This document shows positions 8,106-16,481 of a stretch of 64,000 bases of DNA, one piece after another. The stretch's first letter is position 1. Each line of letters opens with the position of its first letter. The DNA lies in assembly GCF_014205075.1 (NCBI RefSeq), contig NZ_JACHMU010000001.1, positions 1,550,001 to 1,614,000 on the forward strand, written 5' to 3'. The translations under genes were made by a program, and so were the position numbers. Source of the DNA: Microbacterium ginsengiterrae (GTDB lineage Bacteria; Actinomycetota; Actinomycetes; Actinomycetales; Microbacteriaceae). The notes beneath the pieces are model-generated. The model was given only the letters and a program-made list of their open reading frames with translations, did not search any database and was not told the DNA's origin.

Positions 8106-9035
8106 ATGAGAGGCGCACTGCACCCCCGGCATGCGTCACGTTCACCTCGTTCGTTGCACGTCGCACTGCCGGTCGGACTCGTCGTCACGGCGCTGGGGGC
8201 GCTGTGGGCGCTGAGTGATGCGCCCTCGGCGGCCGAGTCCGCGCCGCTGCCTCCGGCACCGAGTGTCGTGGCGCACCTCCCGGGTGTCGACGTGTCGGCC
8301 GTCGACCCTGCCGATCCCTGTGCGGATGCCGCGGTGCGGGATGCGCTCGCCTCCGGTGACGATGAGGCGGCCGTCACGGCCTTCGGCGGGGGCATGGCCT
8401 TCCGCGACGCCGTGGTGACCGGCAACGCGCCATGCGTGTCGTTGAGTGATCCGAACCGGCACTGGGTCGTGGTGAACAAGAGCCGCGCCCTCGAGCCTGC
8501 GGATCACGAACCTGCCGGGATGACCGAGGCATCGGTCCAGATGACGACCGCATCGCATCTCATCGACGAGGATGCCGCGTCGGCGCTCGCCGAGATGGCA
8601 GCCGCGCTGCGCGACGCGGGGGCCGGCGAGCTCGGCATGAACAACGCCTATCGCTCGTACGGTCTGCAGGTGTCCAACTACTCCGATCAGGTGGCGCAGT
8701 CCGGGCAGTCCGTGGTGGACCTCAGCTCGGCGCGACCGGGGTTCAGCGAGCACCAGACCGGCTTCGCCGTCGACGTGGTGGCCTGTGGCAGCGGATGCGG
8801 CGAGATCGGCGCCTTCGGCGGAACATCCGAGAGCGACTGGGTGGCCGCGCACAGTTGGGAGTACGGCTTCATCATCCGGTACGAGCCCGGGCAGACCGGG
8901 ACCACGGGATACGAGCCGGAGCCGTGGCATCTGCGCTACGTCGGTCCGGCCCTCGCGGCGGCGTACCACGAGGGCGGGTTCCGCTCGCTCGAGGAGTTCT
9001 TCGGGCTGCCCGCGGCTCCGGATTACCCGCACTGA
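8106..9035 (+). CDS. D-alanyl-D-alanine carboxypeptidase, VanY family
   Basis: A 309-residue secreted or membrane-anchored zinc peptidase that trims D-Ala from peptidoglycan stem peptides. The ATG at 8106 is preceded by AGGGAG. The N-terminus has one hydrophobic segment (LHVALPVGLVVTALGALWAL) followed by SAAESA, so it is either a signal peptide or an anchor. The zinc site is complete: SEHQTGFAVDV supplies His216 and Asp223, and EPWHLRYVG supplies Glu272 and His275. NAYRSYGLQ is the usual substrate-binding stretch. Context gives no hint of glycopeptide resistance, so general cell-wall maturation is most likely. Confidence 0.92.
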   Translation: MRGALHPRHASRSPRSLHVALPVGLVVTALGALWALSDAPSAAESAPLPPAPSVVAHLPGVDVSAVDPADPCADAAVRDALASGDDEAAVTAFGGGMAFRDAVVTGNAPCVSLSDPNRHWVVVNKSRALEPADHEPAGMTEASVQMTTASHLIDEDAASALAEMAAALRDAGAGELGMNNAYRSYGLQVSNYSDQVAQSGQSVVDLSSARPGFSEHQTGFAVDVVACGSGCGEIGAFGGTSESDWVAAHSWEYGFIIRYEPGQTGTTGYEPEPWHLRYVGPALAAAYHEGGFRSLEEFFGLPAAPDYPH

Positions 9036-9166
9036 TCCTCGGTGGCGCCGTGCTGACCCGGCGGCCGAGCGCATGGATCTGTGGCTTCCCACAAACGGGA
9101 TACCCGGTGTCATGCATGGTGGGATGCATTCTCACAACGCCATGCGACGGCATCCGCTCTCCCGAA

Positions 9167-9172
9167 TAGACT
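9167..9172 (+). promoter_or_regulatory. -10 box for the acyl-CoA dehydrogenase gene
   Basis: TAGACT lies 39 bases before the ATG at 9212, with TGCGAC 18 bases upstream as a weak -35. The start codon has a clear ribosome site, GGGAGG. The rest of the 176-base gap after the VanY gene shows no gene; GGATGC/GCATCC words are repeated there. Confidence 0.45.
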
Positions 9173-9211
9173 CGCCGGAGCAACGACGCCAGAAACGTTC
9201 GGGAGGACGGC

Positions 9212-10375
9212 ATGGAACGCGACATCTACGACGAAGACCACGAGGCATTTCGCGACCTGGTGAAGGACTTCGTCAAGCGGCACGTCTCGGTGCAGAGCAT
9301 CGAGAAATGGGATGCCGATGGCGAGATCGACCGCGACACGATGCGCGCGGCCGGTGAGGCGGGGATCATCGGACTCTCCGTCCCGGAGGAGTTCGGCGGC
9401 GCGGGGATGCTGCAGGACTACCGCTTCCGCACGATCGTCAACGAGGAGATCATCGGCGCAGGTGCCGGATCGCTCGCCGGCGCATTCGGCATCCAGGACG
9501 ACCTCGCCGTGCCCTACCTCGTGCACATGGGGACGCAGGCGCAGAAGGAGAAGTGGCTTCCGCGGATGGCCACCGGTGAGGTCCTCGGTGCTCTGGCGAT
9601 GACCGAGCCCGGCGCCGGTTCGGACCTTCGCGGCATCAAGACCACCGCGAAGAAGACCGACGGCGGCTACATCGTCAACGGCGCGAAGACGTTCATCTCC
9701 TCGGGCAAGACCGCGGACATCGTCGTCACGTTCGTCAAGACCGGTGAGGGCAATCGCCCCGACGCCTTCAGCCTTCTCATCATCGAGAACGGCATGGAGG
9801 GCTTCGAGCACGGCAAGAAGCTCAACAAGATGGGCTCGCACGGGCACGACACCGCCGAGCTGTCGTTCAGCGACGTGTTCGTCCCCGAGGAGAACCTCAT
9901 CAGCGGCAAGGAGGGGCAGGGGTTCATCCAGCTGATGATGAACCTTCCGCTCGAGCGCCTGTCGATCGGGATCGCGGCCGCCGCGGCCTCGCAGGCCGCG
10001 CTGACCTGGACGGTCGACTACACGAAGGACCGCGAGGCGTTCGGCGAGCGGATCATCGACTTCCAGAACACCCGGTTCAAGCTCGCCGACGTCGCCACCA
10101 CGGTCGACGTCATGTGGGCGTACCTCGACCGCGCGCTGCTCGCGTACAAGGACAAGAAGCTCACGGCCGAGGAGGCCGCGAAGGTGAAGTTCTGGACCAC
10201 CGAGCGGGAGTGGGAGATCCTCGACACCTGTGTGCAGCTGCACGGCGGATACGGCTACATCACCGAGTACCCCATCGCCCGTGCGTTCCTCGACGCGCGC
10301 GTCCACCGCATCTACGGCGGCACGAACGAGATCATGCGCGACATCGTGTCGCGTCAGATCGCCGGCAAGCGCTGA
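9212..10375 (+). CDS. Acyl-CoA dehydrogenase, long-chain (LCAD)-like
   Basis: A 387-residue FAD flavoprotein that introduces the alpha-beta double bond in acyl-CoA thioesters, as the first step of beta-oxidation or branched-chain catabolism. It has the full three-domain ACAD length. GALAMTEPGAGSDLRG is the FAD/substrate loop. The catalytic base is predicted to be Glu248 in LPLERL, the position used in LCAD and isovaleryl-CoA dehydrogenase. At the MCAD catalytic position there is Gly (RIYGGTNEIMRD), which supports the LCAD type. It is a single gene with its own promoter and a strong terminator. Chain-length preference cannot be read from sequence. Confidence 0.93.
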   Translation: MERDIYDEDHEAFRDLVKDFVKRHVSVQSIEKWDADGEIDRDTMRAAGEAGIIGLSVPEEFGGAGMLQDYRFRTIVNEEIIGAGAGSLAGAFGIQDDLAVPYLVHMGTQAQKEKWLPRMATGEVLGALAMTEPGAGSDLRGIKTTAKKTDGGYIVNGAKTFISSGKTADIVVTFVKTGEGNRPDAFSLLIIENGMEGFEHGKKLNKMGSHGHDTAELSFSDVFVPEENLISGKEGQGFIQLMMNLPLERLSIGIAAAAASQAALTWTVDYTKDREAFGERIIDFQNTRFKLADVATTVDVMWAYLDRALLAYKDKKLTAEEAAKVKFWTTEREWEILDTCVQLHGGYGYITEYPIARAFLDARVHRIYGGTNEIMRDIVSRQIAGKR

Positions 10376-10382
10376 CGACGAC

Positions 10383-10423
10383 GCATGATGCCCGCTCTCC
10401 ACTCCGGAGGGCGGGCATCATGC
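10383..10423. terminator. Bidirectional intrinsic terminator
   Basis: Arms GCATGATGCCCGC and GCGGGCATCATGC pair perfectly over 13 bp. A T-G wobble and four more pairs (CTCC/GGAG) extend the stem around the loop ACTCC. It lies between the convergent acyl-CoA dehydrogenase and EcfT genes. Confidence 0.82.
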
Positions 10424-10439
10424 TGTGCGGGGCGCGACG

Positions 10440-11261
10440 TCAGGGCTGCCAGGGGAACGTGAGGGCGAGGATCGCCCCGGATGCCGCGATGAACAGCACG
10501 ATGAACACCGTGTCGCGGACCCGGAAGGGCACCGTGTACCGCTCGGTGCGCGTGGGGTGCGCACCGAAGGCGCGAGCGTCCATCGCCAGGGCGACGCGTT
10601 CGGCGTGGCGGATCGCGCTGGCCAGCAGCGGGACGATGTAGCCCCAGCCGCGTGCGATCCTCGCGAACGGTCCGCGTCCGCCGTGGTGACCGCGCACGCG
10701 ATGCGCGGCACGGATCACACTGAGCTCGTAGCCGAAGCGCGGCACGAACCGATAGGCAGCCAGCGCGGTGTAGCCGATGCGGTACGGCACCCTGAGGTGC
10801 TGGATGCCGGCGCGGACGAGGTCGGGGCCGGTGGTGGTGAGCCCGCCGATCAGGGTGAGGGCGAGGATGGCGGCGAGGCGCAGAGCGGTGGTGAAACCGA
10901 TCTGCACCGCCCCGGTGAACAGCGTCCACCCGCCGATCTGCAGGAACGGCGCGGTGGTGTCGACGCCCGCGGCATCCACCCAGATCGAGAACCCGAAGCC
11001 GATCGCGACGATGCCGAGCGGGATGACGAGGAACAGCAGCATGACCGTCCGGGTCGTGAGGCGTGCGCCGATGAGGATCACCGCGTAGGCGAGGGCGATC
11101 ATGCACAGCGGGGTGATGAGGTCGCGGACGAAGACGAGCACGACCACTGCGGGGAGGACGGCGGCGATCTTGGCCAGCGGATTGAGCGTGATGAGGAGAC
11201 GGCCGCCGGATGCCGAGGAGCCGGGCGCATATGGATCGACCGTCGGGACGGGCGCGGTCAT
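10440..11261 (-). CDS. ECF transporter transmembrane subunit EcfT (CbiQ/YkoC-like)
   Basis: A 273-residue integral membrane coupling subunit of an energy-coupling factor importer. It links the ATPase to the substrate-binding S protein. It has about five to six membrane segments (for example AKIAAVLPAVVVLVFVRDLI), and in the C-terminal half the two cytoplasmic helices that carry the ARG-type motifs of EcfT (IRHAERVALAMDARAFGA). Its start overlaps the end of the double-ATPase gene by four bases, so the two are translationally coupled. The operon order S, ATPase-ATPase, T matches YkoEDC systems. Confidence 0.9.
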   Translation of the reverse strand: MTAPVPTVDPYAPGSSASGGRLLITLNPLAKIAAVLPAVVVLVFVRDLITPLCMIALAYAVILIGARLTTRTVMLLFLVIPLGIVAIGFGFSIWVDAAGVDTTAPFLQIGGWTLFTGAVQIGFTTALRLAAILALTLIGGLTTTGPDLVRAGIQHLRVPYRIGYTALAAYRFVPRFGYELSVIRAAHRVRGHHGGRGPFARIARGWGYIVPLLASAIRHAERVALAMDARAFGAHPTRTERYTVPFRVRDTVFIVLFIAASGAILALTFPWQP

Positions 11262-13084
11262 GAGGCGACCTCGGTCACCATGCCGCGCTGCTCGGGAGTC
11301 AGGGCGCGGTGCAGCGCGGGAAGTCGGAGTCCGGCGGACTCGAACAGCCCGTCGGTCGCGAGCAGCTCCGCCGTGGGTCCGGTCGCGTGGACGCGACCGT
11401 CGGCGAGGACGACCGTGTGCGTCGTGTGGTCGGCGACGAGCTGCAGATCGTGCGTGACGAGGAGGATCGTCGTGCCCTCGGCCCGCACGTCGGCGAGCAG
11501 CCGCAGCAGCTCGGCGGCGCGGGCGCGGTCCTGACCGAAGGTCGGCTCGTCCAGGGCGAGGACGCCGGGGTGCGAGATGAGGGCGGTGCCGACCGACAGC
11601 CGCCGCTTCTCGCCGCCGGACAGGAGGAAGGGATGCGTGTCGGCCTTGTCCGTCAGGCCGAAGCGGGCGAGCATGTCGCCGACGCGCTCATGGACCTCGG
11701 CATCCGCTGTTCCGCGCAGACGGAGTCCGTGCGCCAGCTCGTCGAAGACGGTGTGTGCGATGAACTGATGCTCGGGATTCTGGAAGACGAAGCCGATGCG
11801 CGCGGCGAGGTCGTGGGGAGAGGCGCGGCCGGGGTCCACGCCGTCGACGGTGACCTGCCCTCGAGGAGGAGGGACGACGCCGGCGAGCGACTGGATGAGC
11901 GTCGTCTTGCCCGCCCCGTTCGCCCCGACGATCGCCGTCAGGGAGCCGGCCGGAATGTCCAGGTCGATGCCGTGCAGGATCTCCGTGCGCCCGCGCCGGA
12001 CGGTCAGCCCGCGCGCCCGGACGATCGCCGGCGGCTCCGCGGTCGCGGCGGCCGCCGGAGCGCCGGACGGATGCAGGGCCGAGGCACGGGTGTCGGCCGG
12101 ATCGGCGGCGTGTCGCCCTGCATCCGTGCCCGCGCCCTGCATCCGTGCGGTCGGGAGCGGGTCCGTGGCGCGGGGAGGGACGGGATCGGCGGAGAGGGAG
12201 GGCGTGGCGGAGGGGGAGGTGGGGGCGGATGCCAGGGCGGCGGCGAGCTCGTCGGGGGTGAGCGGCAGCGGGATCGTGTCGGGCAGGATGCCGCGTGCAC
12301 GCAGCGTCCTGCCGGCGACAGTCGCCGCGGGGAGCCACACGCCCATGGCGAGGAGCTCGTCGGTGTGCTCCTGCAGGACTTCTCTGATGGGTCCGTCGCA
12401 TGCGATCCGGCCCTGCTGGTCGAGGACGATCGTGCGGGTCGCGAAGCGCATCGCGGCATCCAGGTTGTGCTCGACGAGGATGACGGCGCGGTCCCCCGTC
12501 GCGGTGAGGTCCATGAGCGCGTCGTAGACGTCGTCGATGCCCTGCGCGTCGAGATTCGCGGTCGGCTCGTCGAGCACGATGAGCCGTGACCCCATCGCGA
12601 TGGCGCAGGCGATCGCGAGACGCTGGCGCCCTCCGCCGGAGAGCCGGTCGGGATTCTCGTTACGGCGCTCCCACAGTCCCACCCGGCGCAGCGCGCGCTC
12701 GGCGCGGGCGAGCACCGCATCGACGGGGAACAGCAGGTTCTCCAGCGCGAAGGCGACCTCGTCCAGCAGGGTGCCCGTGACCAGCTGCGCGTCCGGATCC
12801 TGGAACACCATCGCCACGTGTCCGCTGAGCTCCGCCACCGGGGTGTCCGCGGTGCTGCGACCGTCGACCTCGACCGTCCCGGTGACCTCGCCGGGCACCG
12901 ACTGCGGGATCAGTCCGTTGAGGGCAAGGGTGAGGGTGGACTTGCCGGATCCGCTCGGACCCAGCACGAGGACGACCTCGCCGGGCTGCACGTCGAAGCT
13001 GACGCCGCGCGGGCTGGGGAGGCCGGCCCCGGCGTGCGTGATCGAGAGGTCGCGCACGCGAAGCAGGGGCGCGGATGTGCGCAC
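11258..13084 (-). CDS. ECF transporter ATPase, two fused ABC domains (YkoD/EcfA-A' type)
   Basis: A 608-residue cytoplasmic ATPase made of two ABC domains in one chain. Domain 1 (about residues 8-240) has GPSGSGKST, LSGGGRQRL and VLDEPTANLD. An Ala/Pro/Ser-rich linker (about 270-345) follows. Domain 2 (about 350-590) has GANGAGKTT, LSGGEKRRL and LALDEPTFGQD. Separate EcfA and EcfA' proteins do this job in most systems; the fusion is typical of YkoD. The start is GTG at 13084, with GAAGGG five bases upstream. A 106-base gap containing a 16-bp palindrome separates it from the S gene. Confidence 0.93.
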   Translation of the reverse strand: MRTSAPLLRVRDLSITHAGAGLPSPRGVSFDVQPGEVVLVLGPSGSGKSTLTLALNGLIPQSVPGEVTGTVEVDGRSTADTPVAELSGHVAMVFQDPDAQLVTGTLLDEVAFALENLLFPVDAVLARAERALRRVGLWERRNENPDRLSGGGRQRLAIACAIAMGSRLIVLDEPTANLDAQGIDDVYDALMDLTATGDRAVILVEHNLDAAMRFATRTIVLDQQGRIACDGPIREVLQEHTDELLAMGVWLPAATVAGRTLRARGILPDTIPLPLTPDELAAALASAPTSPSATPSLSADPVPPRATDPLPTARMQGAGTDAGRHAADPADTRASALHPSGAPAAAATAEPPAIVRARGLTVRRGRTEILHGIDLDIPAGSLTAIVGANGAGKTTLIQSLAGVVPPPRGQVTVDGVDPGRASPHDLAARIGFVFQNPEHQFIAHTVFDELAHGLRLRGTADAEVHERVGDMLARFGLTDKADTHPFLLSGGEKRRLSVGTALISHPGVLALDEPTFGQDRARAAELLRLLADVRAEGTTILLVTHDLQLVADHTTHTVVLADGRVHATGPTAELLATDGLFESAGLRLPALHRALTPEQRGMVTEVAS

Positions 13085-13137
13085 GGCAGCCCTTCACTTC
13101 GACTGGCTGACACTCGCTCTCGACGAAGGTCAGACTC

Positions 13138-13153
13138 GGACGGGTACCCGTCC
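13138..13153. repeat. Perfect 16-bp palindrome in the ECF operon
   Basis: GGACGGGTACCCGTCC is its own reverse complement and lies in the 106-base gap between the S-subunit and ATPase genes. It could be an operator for a dimeric repressor, or an attenuating or processing hairpin that sets the ratio of S protein to ECF module. No TPP riboswitch core is visible in this gap or upstream of the S gene. Confidence 0.6.
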
Positions 13154-13190
13154 AGGTTAGTCCGCCCTTACCTGCGCCGCACGTCGACGC

Positions 13191-13733
13191 TCAGACGCGG
13201 ATGACGCCGGCGCGGCGCAGGGCCGACCCGATCGCGAGTCCGATGACGGTCCAGGCCACCGGTCCGATCACGAACAGCACCCCGAATCCGATGGCGCCCC
13301 AGAGCGGGAGGCTGGAGACGTGGAAGGCGAACCACAGCGGGACGGCGATGACGAGCCCCGTGATGGCCGACGACAGGAAGAACCGCCACGGCTCCCAGTG
13401 CCGGTATCGGGTGGCGGCGGAGACGGCCTCCTGGACGCCGCCGAAGACCACGGCAGCGAGCAGGTAACGCCCCGCCATGGCCGGCACGAACGCGATGCCG
13501 ATGAGGGCGGCGATGGCGTGCGTGATCAGCGCCACCCACGGCGCGCGCAGCACCTGCTGCGCGATCACACCGGGGAGGACGTGGAAGCCGAGGACGAGTC
13601 CGTAGAGGGGGATGGCGCCGCTCGCGGCGATGATGTGCAGGCCCGCCCATCCCGCCGAGACCAGGCCGGTGGCGACGCCGACAGCCGCGCAGACAAGCAG
13701 CGTGCGGGTCGCGAGCACACGGTTCTTCGGCAC
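13191..13733 (-). CDS. ECF transporter S component, YkoE-like (thiamine or precursor)
   Basis: A 180-residue membrane protein with about five or six helices, the size and pattern of a YkoE-type substrate-binding subunit. It has the acidic/aromatic stretch VVFGGVQEAVSAATRYRHWEPW between helices. YkoE proteins bind thiamine or its pyrimidine moiety (hydroxymethylpyrimidine); the specificity here is inferred from family and operon only. The GTG at 13733 is preceded by TAGGCT and exactly six bases, so the message is probably leaderless. The gene is divergent from cstA. Confidence 0.8.
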   Translation of the reverse strand: MPKNRVLATRTLLVCAAVGVATGLVSAGWAGLHIIAASGAIPLYGLVLGFHVLPGVIAQQVLRAPWVALITHAIAALIGIAFVPAMAGRYLLAAVVFGGVQEAVSAATRYRHWEPWRFFLSSAITGLVIAVPLWFAFHVSSLPLWGAIGFGVLFVIGPVAWTVIGLAIGSALRRAGVIRV

Positions 13734-13739
13734 GCCATC

Positions 13740-13745
13740 AGCCTA
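13740..13745 (-). promoter_or_regulatory. -10 box of a leaderless promoter (ECF S component)
   Basis: On the minus strand TAGGCT is followed by GATGGC and then the GTG start codon at 13733. This is the same TAnnnT-N6-start pattern as at 6298, 16482, 24805, 32746 and 37366. Confidence 0.6.
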
Positions 13746-13790
13746 GCGGCGCCCCCGGGCCCCGGGACCCGGCGTCGAGCGGGAAAAACC

Positions 13791-13821
13791 GCCGCTCGTC
13801 TCCCCCGAGATGCCGCTCGTC
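13791..13821 (+). promoter_or_regulatory. Direct repeat upstream of cstA, candidate LytTR (BtsR-like) binding site
   Basis: GCCGCTCGTC occurs twice (13791-13800 and 13812-13821) with an 11-base spacer, a 21-bp period. LytTR response regulators bind pairs of such repeats on one face of the helix. The E. coli BtsR site as I recall it, ACC(G/A)CT(C/T)A-N13-repeat, has the same 21-bp period and shares CCGCTC. The repeats end 43 bases before the presumed -10 box TAGCGT (13865-13870), a normal activator position. A lytS/lytTR pair lies 2.6 kb downstream. Confidence 0.6.
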
Positions 13822-13864
13822 GCATCGACCCGTCGAAGAGCCGGAGGCCTGGGCGCGCTCTTCC

Positions 13865-13870
13865 TAGCGT
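13865..13870 (+). promoter_or_regulatory. Putative cstA -10 box
   Basis: TAGCGT lies 35 bases before the chosen ATG. There is no recognisable -35 element, which fits an activator-dependent promoter using the upstream direct repeat. Confidence 0.4.
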
Positions 13871-13905
13871 GGGGAAACGCAATGATGCGCACACAAGGAG
13901 ACCCC

Positions 13906-16200
13906 ATGTCATCATCCTCGTCGCGCCGCTCGCAGTCGCGAGCCGGCGCTGTCATCGACGGCGAACCCGATCTCGTCAGTGATCCGAATCTGCCACCCAC
14001 CGCGCTGACACCGGAGCAGCACGCGAAGGAATCGCGCTGGACCGTGCCGAAGATCGTGCTCTGGGTCGCGATCGCGCTCCTCGGGGCAGTGGCCTGGACG
14101 ATGCTCGCCATCGTCAGAGGCGAGACGGTCAACGCCATCTGGTTCGTGTTCGCGGCGGTCTGCACCTACCTGATCGGATACCGCTTCTACTCGAAGGTCA
14201 TCGAGCGGTACATCACCCGCCCGAACGACCGGCGCGCGACTCCGGCCGAGGTCAAGCAGGACGGCAAGGATTACGTCCCCACCGATCGCCGCGTGCTCTA
14301 CGGGCACCACTTCGCGGCCATCGCCGGTGCAGGACCGCTGGTCGGCCCCGTCCTCGCCGCGCAGATGGGGTACCTGCCCGGCACGATCTGGATCATCGTC
14401 GGAGTCGTCCTCGCCGGCGCGGTGCAGGACTACACGGTGCTGTTCTTCTCGATGCGCCGCGGCGGACGCACCATCGGTCAGATGGCTCGCCAGGAGCTCG
14501 GCAGGATCGGCGGAACGGCGGCGATCATCGCCGCGCTCCTCATCATGATCATCATCGTCGCGATCCTCGCCCTCGTCGTGGTCAACGCCCTCGGCGAGAG
14601 CCCGTGGGGTGTGTTCTCGGTGGCGATGACCATCCCGATCGCGCTCTTCATGGGCGTGTACCTGCGCTTCCTGCGCCCCGGCAAGGTGACCGAGGTCTCG
14701 ATCATCGGTTTCGTGCTGCTGATGGCGGCGATCATCGGCGGCGGCTGGGTCGCCGGAACCGAGTGGGGTGCGGCGATGTTCCACCTCGACCGCGAGGTCA
14801 TCGCGTGGGGAATCATCGCCTACGGCTTCATCGCCGCGATCCTCCCCGTGTGGCTGCTGCTCGCCCCGCGCGACTATCTGTCCACCTTCATGAAGATCGG
14901 TGTGATCGTCATGCTCGCGGGCGCCATCGTCATCGTGCGCCCGGAGATCACCGTTCCGGCCGTGACGGTCTTCGGGGAGAACGGCATGGGGCCGGTCTTC
15001 TCCGGTCCGCTGTTCCCGTTCCTGTTCGTGACGATCGCCTGCGGTGCGCTGTCCGGATTCCACGCGCTGATCTCGTCCGGCACGACGCCGAAGCTCATCG
15101 AGAAGGAGCGGCAGACGCGCTTCATCGGATACGGCGGAATGCTCATGGAGTCCTTCGTCGCGATCATGGCGCTGGTGGCGGCGATCTCGATCGACCAGGG
15201 CATCTACTTCGCGATGAACTCCCCGGCGGCGCTCACCGGCGGAACGGCCGAGGGGGCGGTCGCGTTCGTGAACTCGCTCGGGCTGACCGGGGTCAACCTC
15301 ACCCCCGACATGCTCACCGGGACCGCTGCCGACGTCGGCGAGCCGTCGATCGTCTCGCGCACCGGCGGCGCACCGACGCTTGCGCTCGGACTCGCCCACA
15401 TCATGCAGCAGGCCCTCGGCGGACAGGCGCTCATGGCGTTCTGGTACCACTTCGCGATCATGTTCGAGGCGCTGTTCATCCTCACGGCCGTCGACGCCGG
15501 CACGCGCGTCGCCCGCTTCATGCTGCAGGACACGATCGGCGCATGGTTCCCGAAGTTCCGCGACGTCTCGTGGCGCCCCGGGGTCTGGATCTGCACGGCG
15601 ATCATGGTCGCGGGCTGGGGGTACATCCTCATCCTCGGCGTGACCGACCCTCTGGGCGGCATCAACACGTTCTTCCCGCTGTTCGGTATCGCGAACCAGC
15701 TTCTGGCGGCCATCGCCCTGGCGGTCGTCATGGCGATCGTGGCCAAGCGCGGCAAGAACTACCTGCGCTGGTTGTGGATCGTCGCGGCTCCGCTCGCGTT
15801 CACCGCGGTGATCACCATCACCGCCTCGATGTACAAGATCTTCTCCCCGGTGCCCGCGATCGGCTACTGGGCGAACAACTTCAAGTACCAGGAGGCGCTG
15901 GCCAGCGGCGACACGAGCCTCGGTGACACCGCGGTCGTGGAGGCGGTCATCCGCAACACCGCGGTGCAGGGCACGCTGTCGATCATCTTCGTCGTCCTCG
16001 CGATCATCGTGATGATCGTCGCCGTCATCGTCACGATCAAGGCGATCAGGAACGGCGGCGGGGAGAACACCGAGGATGCCCCGGTCGCGTCGAACCGCTA
16101 TGCACCGGCCGGCTTCATCCCCACCCGTGCAGAGCGTGAGCTCGAGAAGGAGTGGGAGCCGATCGTCGACGAGGAGCGCCGCTCCACGGCGCACCACTGA
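13906..16200 (+). CDS. cstA: Carbon starvation protein CstA family transporter
   Basis: A 764-residue polytopic membrane protein of the CstA/BtsT family. In enterobacteria this family imports pyruvate (BtsT, CstA) and possibly peptides. The ATG at 13906 is preceded by AAGGAG with good spacing; the open frame extends 32 codons upstream without such a signal. The conserved core GPLVGPVLAAQMGYLPGTIW and AGAVQDYTVLFFSMRRGGRTIGQ-like stretch is seen at about residues 143-195. The cytoplasmic N-terminus (about 70 residues) is hydrophilic, and the C-terminal tail is charged. A ybdD-type gene follows after 16 bases. Pyruvate as substrate is inferred from family and the linked LytS/LytTR pair. Confidence 0.96.
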   Translation: MSSSSSRRSQSRAGAVIDGEPDLVSDPNLPPTALTPEQHAKESRWTVPKIVLWVAIALLGAVAWTMLAIVRGETVNAIWFVFAAVCTYLIGYRFYSKVIERYITRPNDRRATPAEVKQDGKDYVPTDRRVLYGHHFAAIAGAGPLVGPVLAAQMGYLPGTIWIIVGVVLAGAVQDYTVLFFSMRRGGRTIGQMARQELGRIGGTAAIIAALLIMIIIVAILALVVVNALGESPWGVFSVAMTIPIALFMGVYLRFLRPGKVTEVSIIGFVLLMAAIIGGGWVAGTEWGAAMFHLDREVIAWGIIAYGFIAAILPVWLLLAPRDYLSTFMKIGVIVMLAGAIVIVRPEITVPAVTVFGENGMGPVFSGPLFPFLFVTIACGALSGFHALISSGTTPKLIEKERQTRFIGYGGMLMESFVAIMALVAAISIDQGIYFAMNSPAALTGGTAEGAVAFVNSLGLTGVNLTPDMLTGTAADVGEPSIVSRTGGAPTLALGLAHIMQQALGGQALMAFWYHFAIMFEALFILTAVDAGTRVARFMLQDTIGAWFPKFRDVSWRPGVWICTAIMVAGWGYILILGVTDPLGGINTFFPLFGIANQLLAAIALAVVMAIVAKRGKNYLRWLWIVAAPLAFTAVITITASMYKIFSPVPAIGYWANNFKYQEALASGDTSLGDTAVVEAVIRNTAVQGTLSIIFVVLAIIVMIVAVIVTIKAIRNGGGENTEDAPVASNRYAPAGFIPTRAERELEKEWEPIVDEERRSTAHH

Positions 16201-16216
16201 GAGAGGATCGCCTGCC

Positions 16217-16453
16217 ATGACGAATCAGACGGATGCCGTGACCGGCCCGCTCCGCGCGCTCGCCGGGTGGACGGTCAGGGCCGGCCGCGGCATCCGCTGG
16301 TACATGCGCAACCTCATGGGCGACTCGGCCTACGAGACGTACCTCGCGCATGAGCGCCGTCAGCATCCGGACCGCGAGCCCATGAGTGAGCGGCAGTTCT
16401 GGCGCGACCGGATGGATGAACAGGATCGCAATCCGGGCGCGCGCTGCTGTTGA
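16217..16453 (+). CDS. ybdD: YbdD/YjiX family small protein, CstA partner
   Basis: A 78-residue soluble protein of the family that almost always follows cstA or btsT. GIRWYMRNLMGDSAYETYLAHERRQHPDREPMSERQFWRDR is the family signature region (conserved GDSAYE and PMSERQFWRDR). It begins 16 bases after the cstA stop, so it is cotranscribed. Its exact role is unknown, but relatives are needed for transport or stability of the CstA partner. The tail ends in CC, which is unusual but seen in some relatives. Confidence 0.92.
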   Translation: MTNQTDAVTGPLRALAGWTVRAGRGIRWYMRNLMGDSAYETYLAHERRQHPDREPMSERQFWRDRMDEQDRNPGARCC

Positions 16454-16469
16454 GCTGCGGCGCGGGTTC

Positions 16470-16475
16470 TAGGCT
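16470..16475 (+). promoter_or_regulatory. -10 box of a leaderless promoter (lytS-type kinase)
   Basis: TAGGCT is followed by six bases and the ATG at 16482. It gives the kinase-regulator-symporter genes a start separate from cstA-ybdD. Confidence 0.55.
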
Positions 16476-16481
16476 GTCGCC

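Noticed and set aside
13734..13805. TPP riboswitch before the YkoE-like gene
   Set aside because: No CTGAGA or other conserved thiamine-element words are found on the minus strand, and the -10 box sits six bases before the start codon, leaving no leader.
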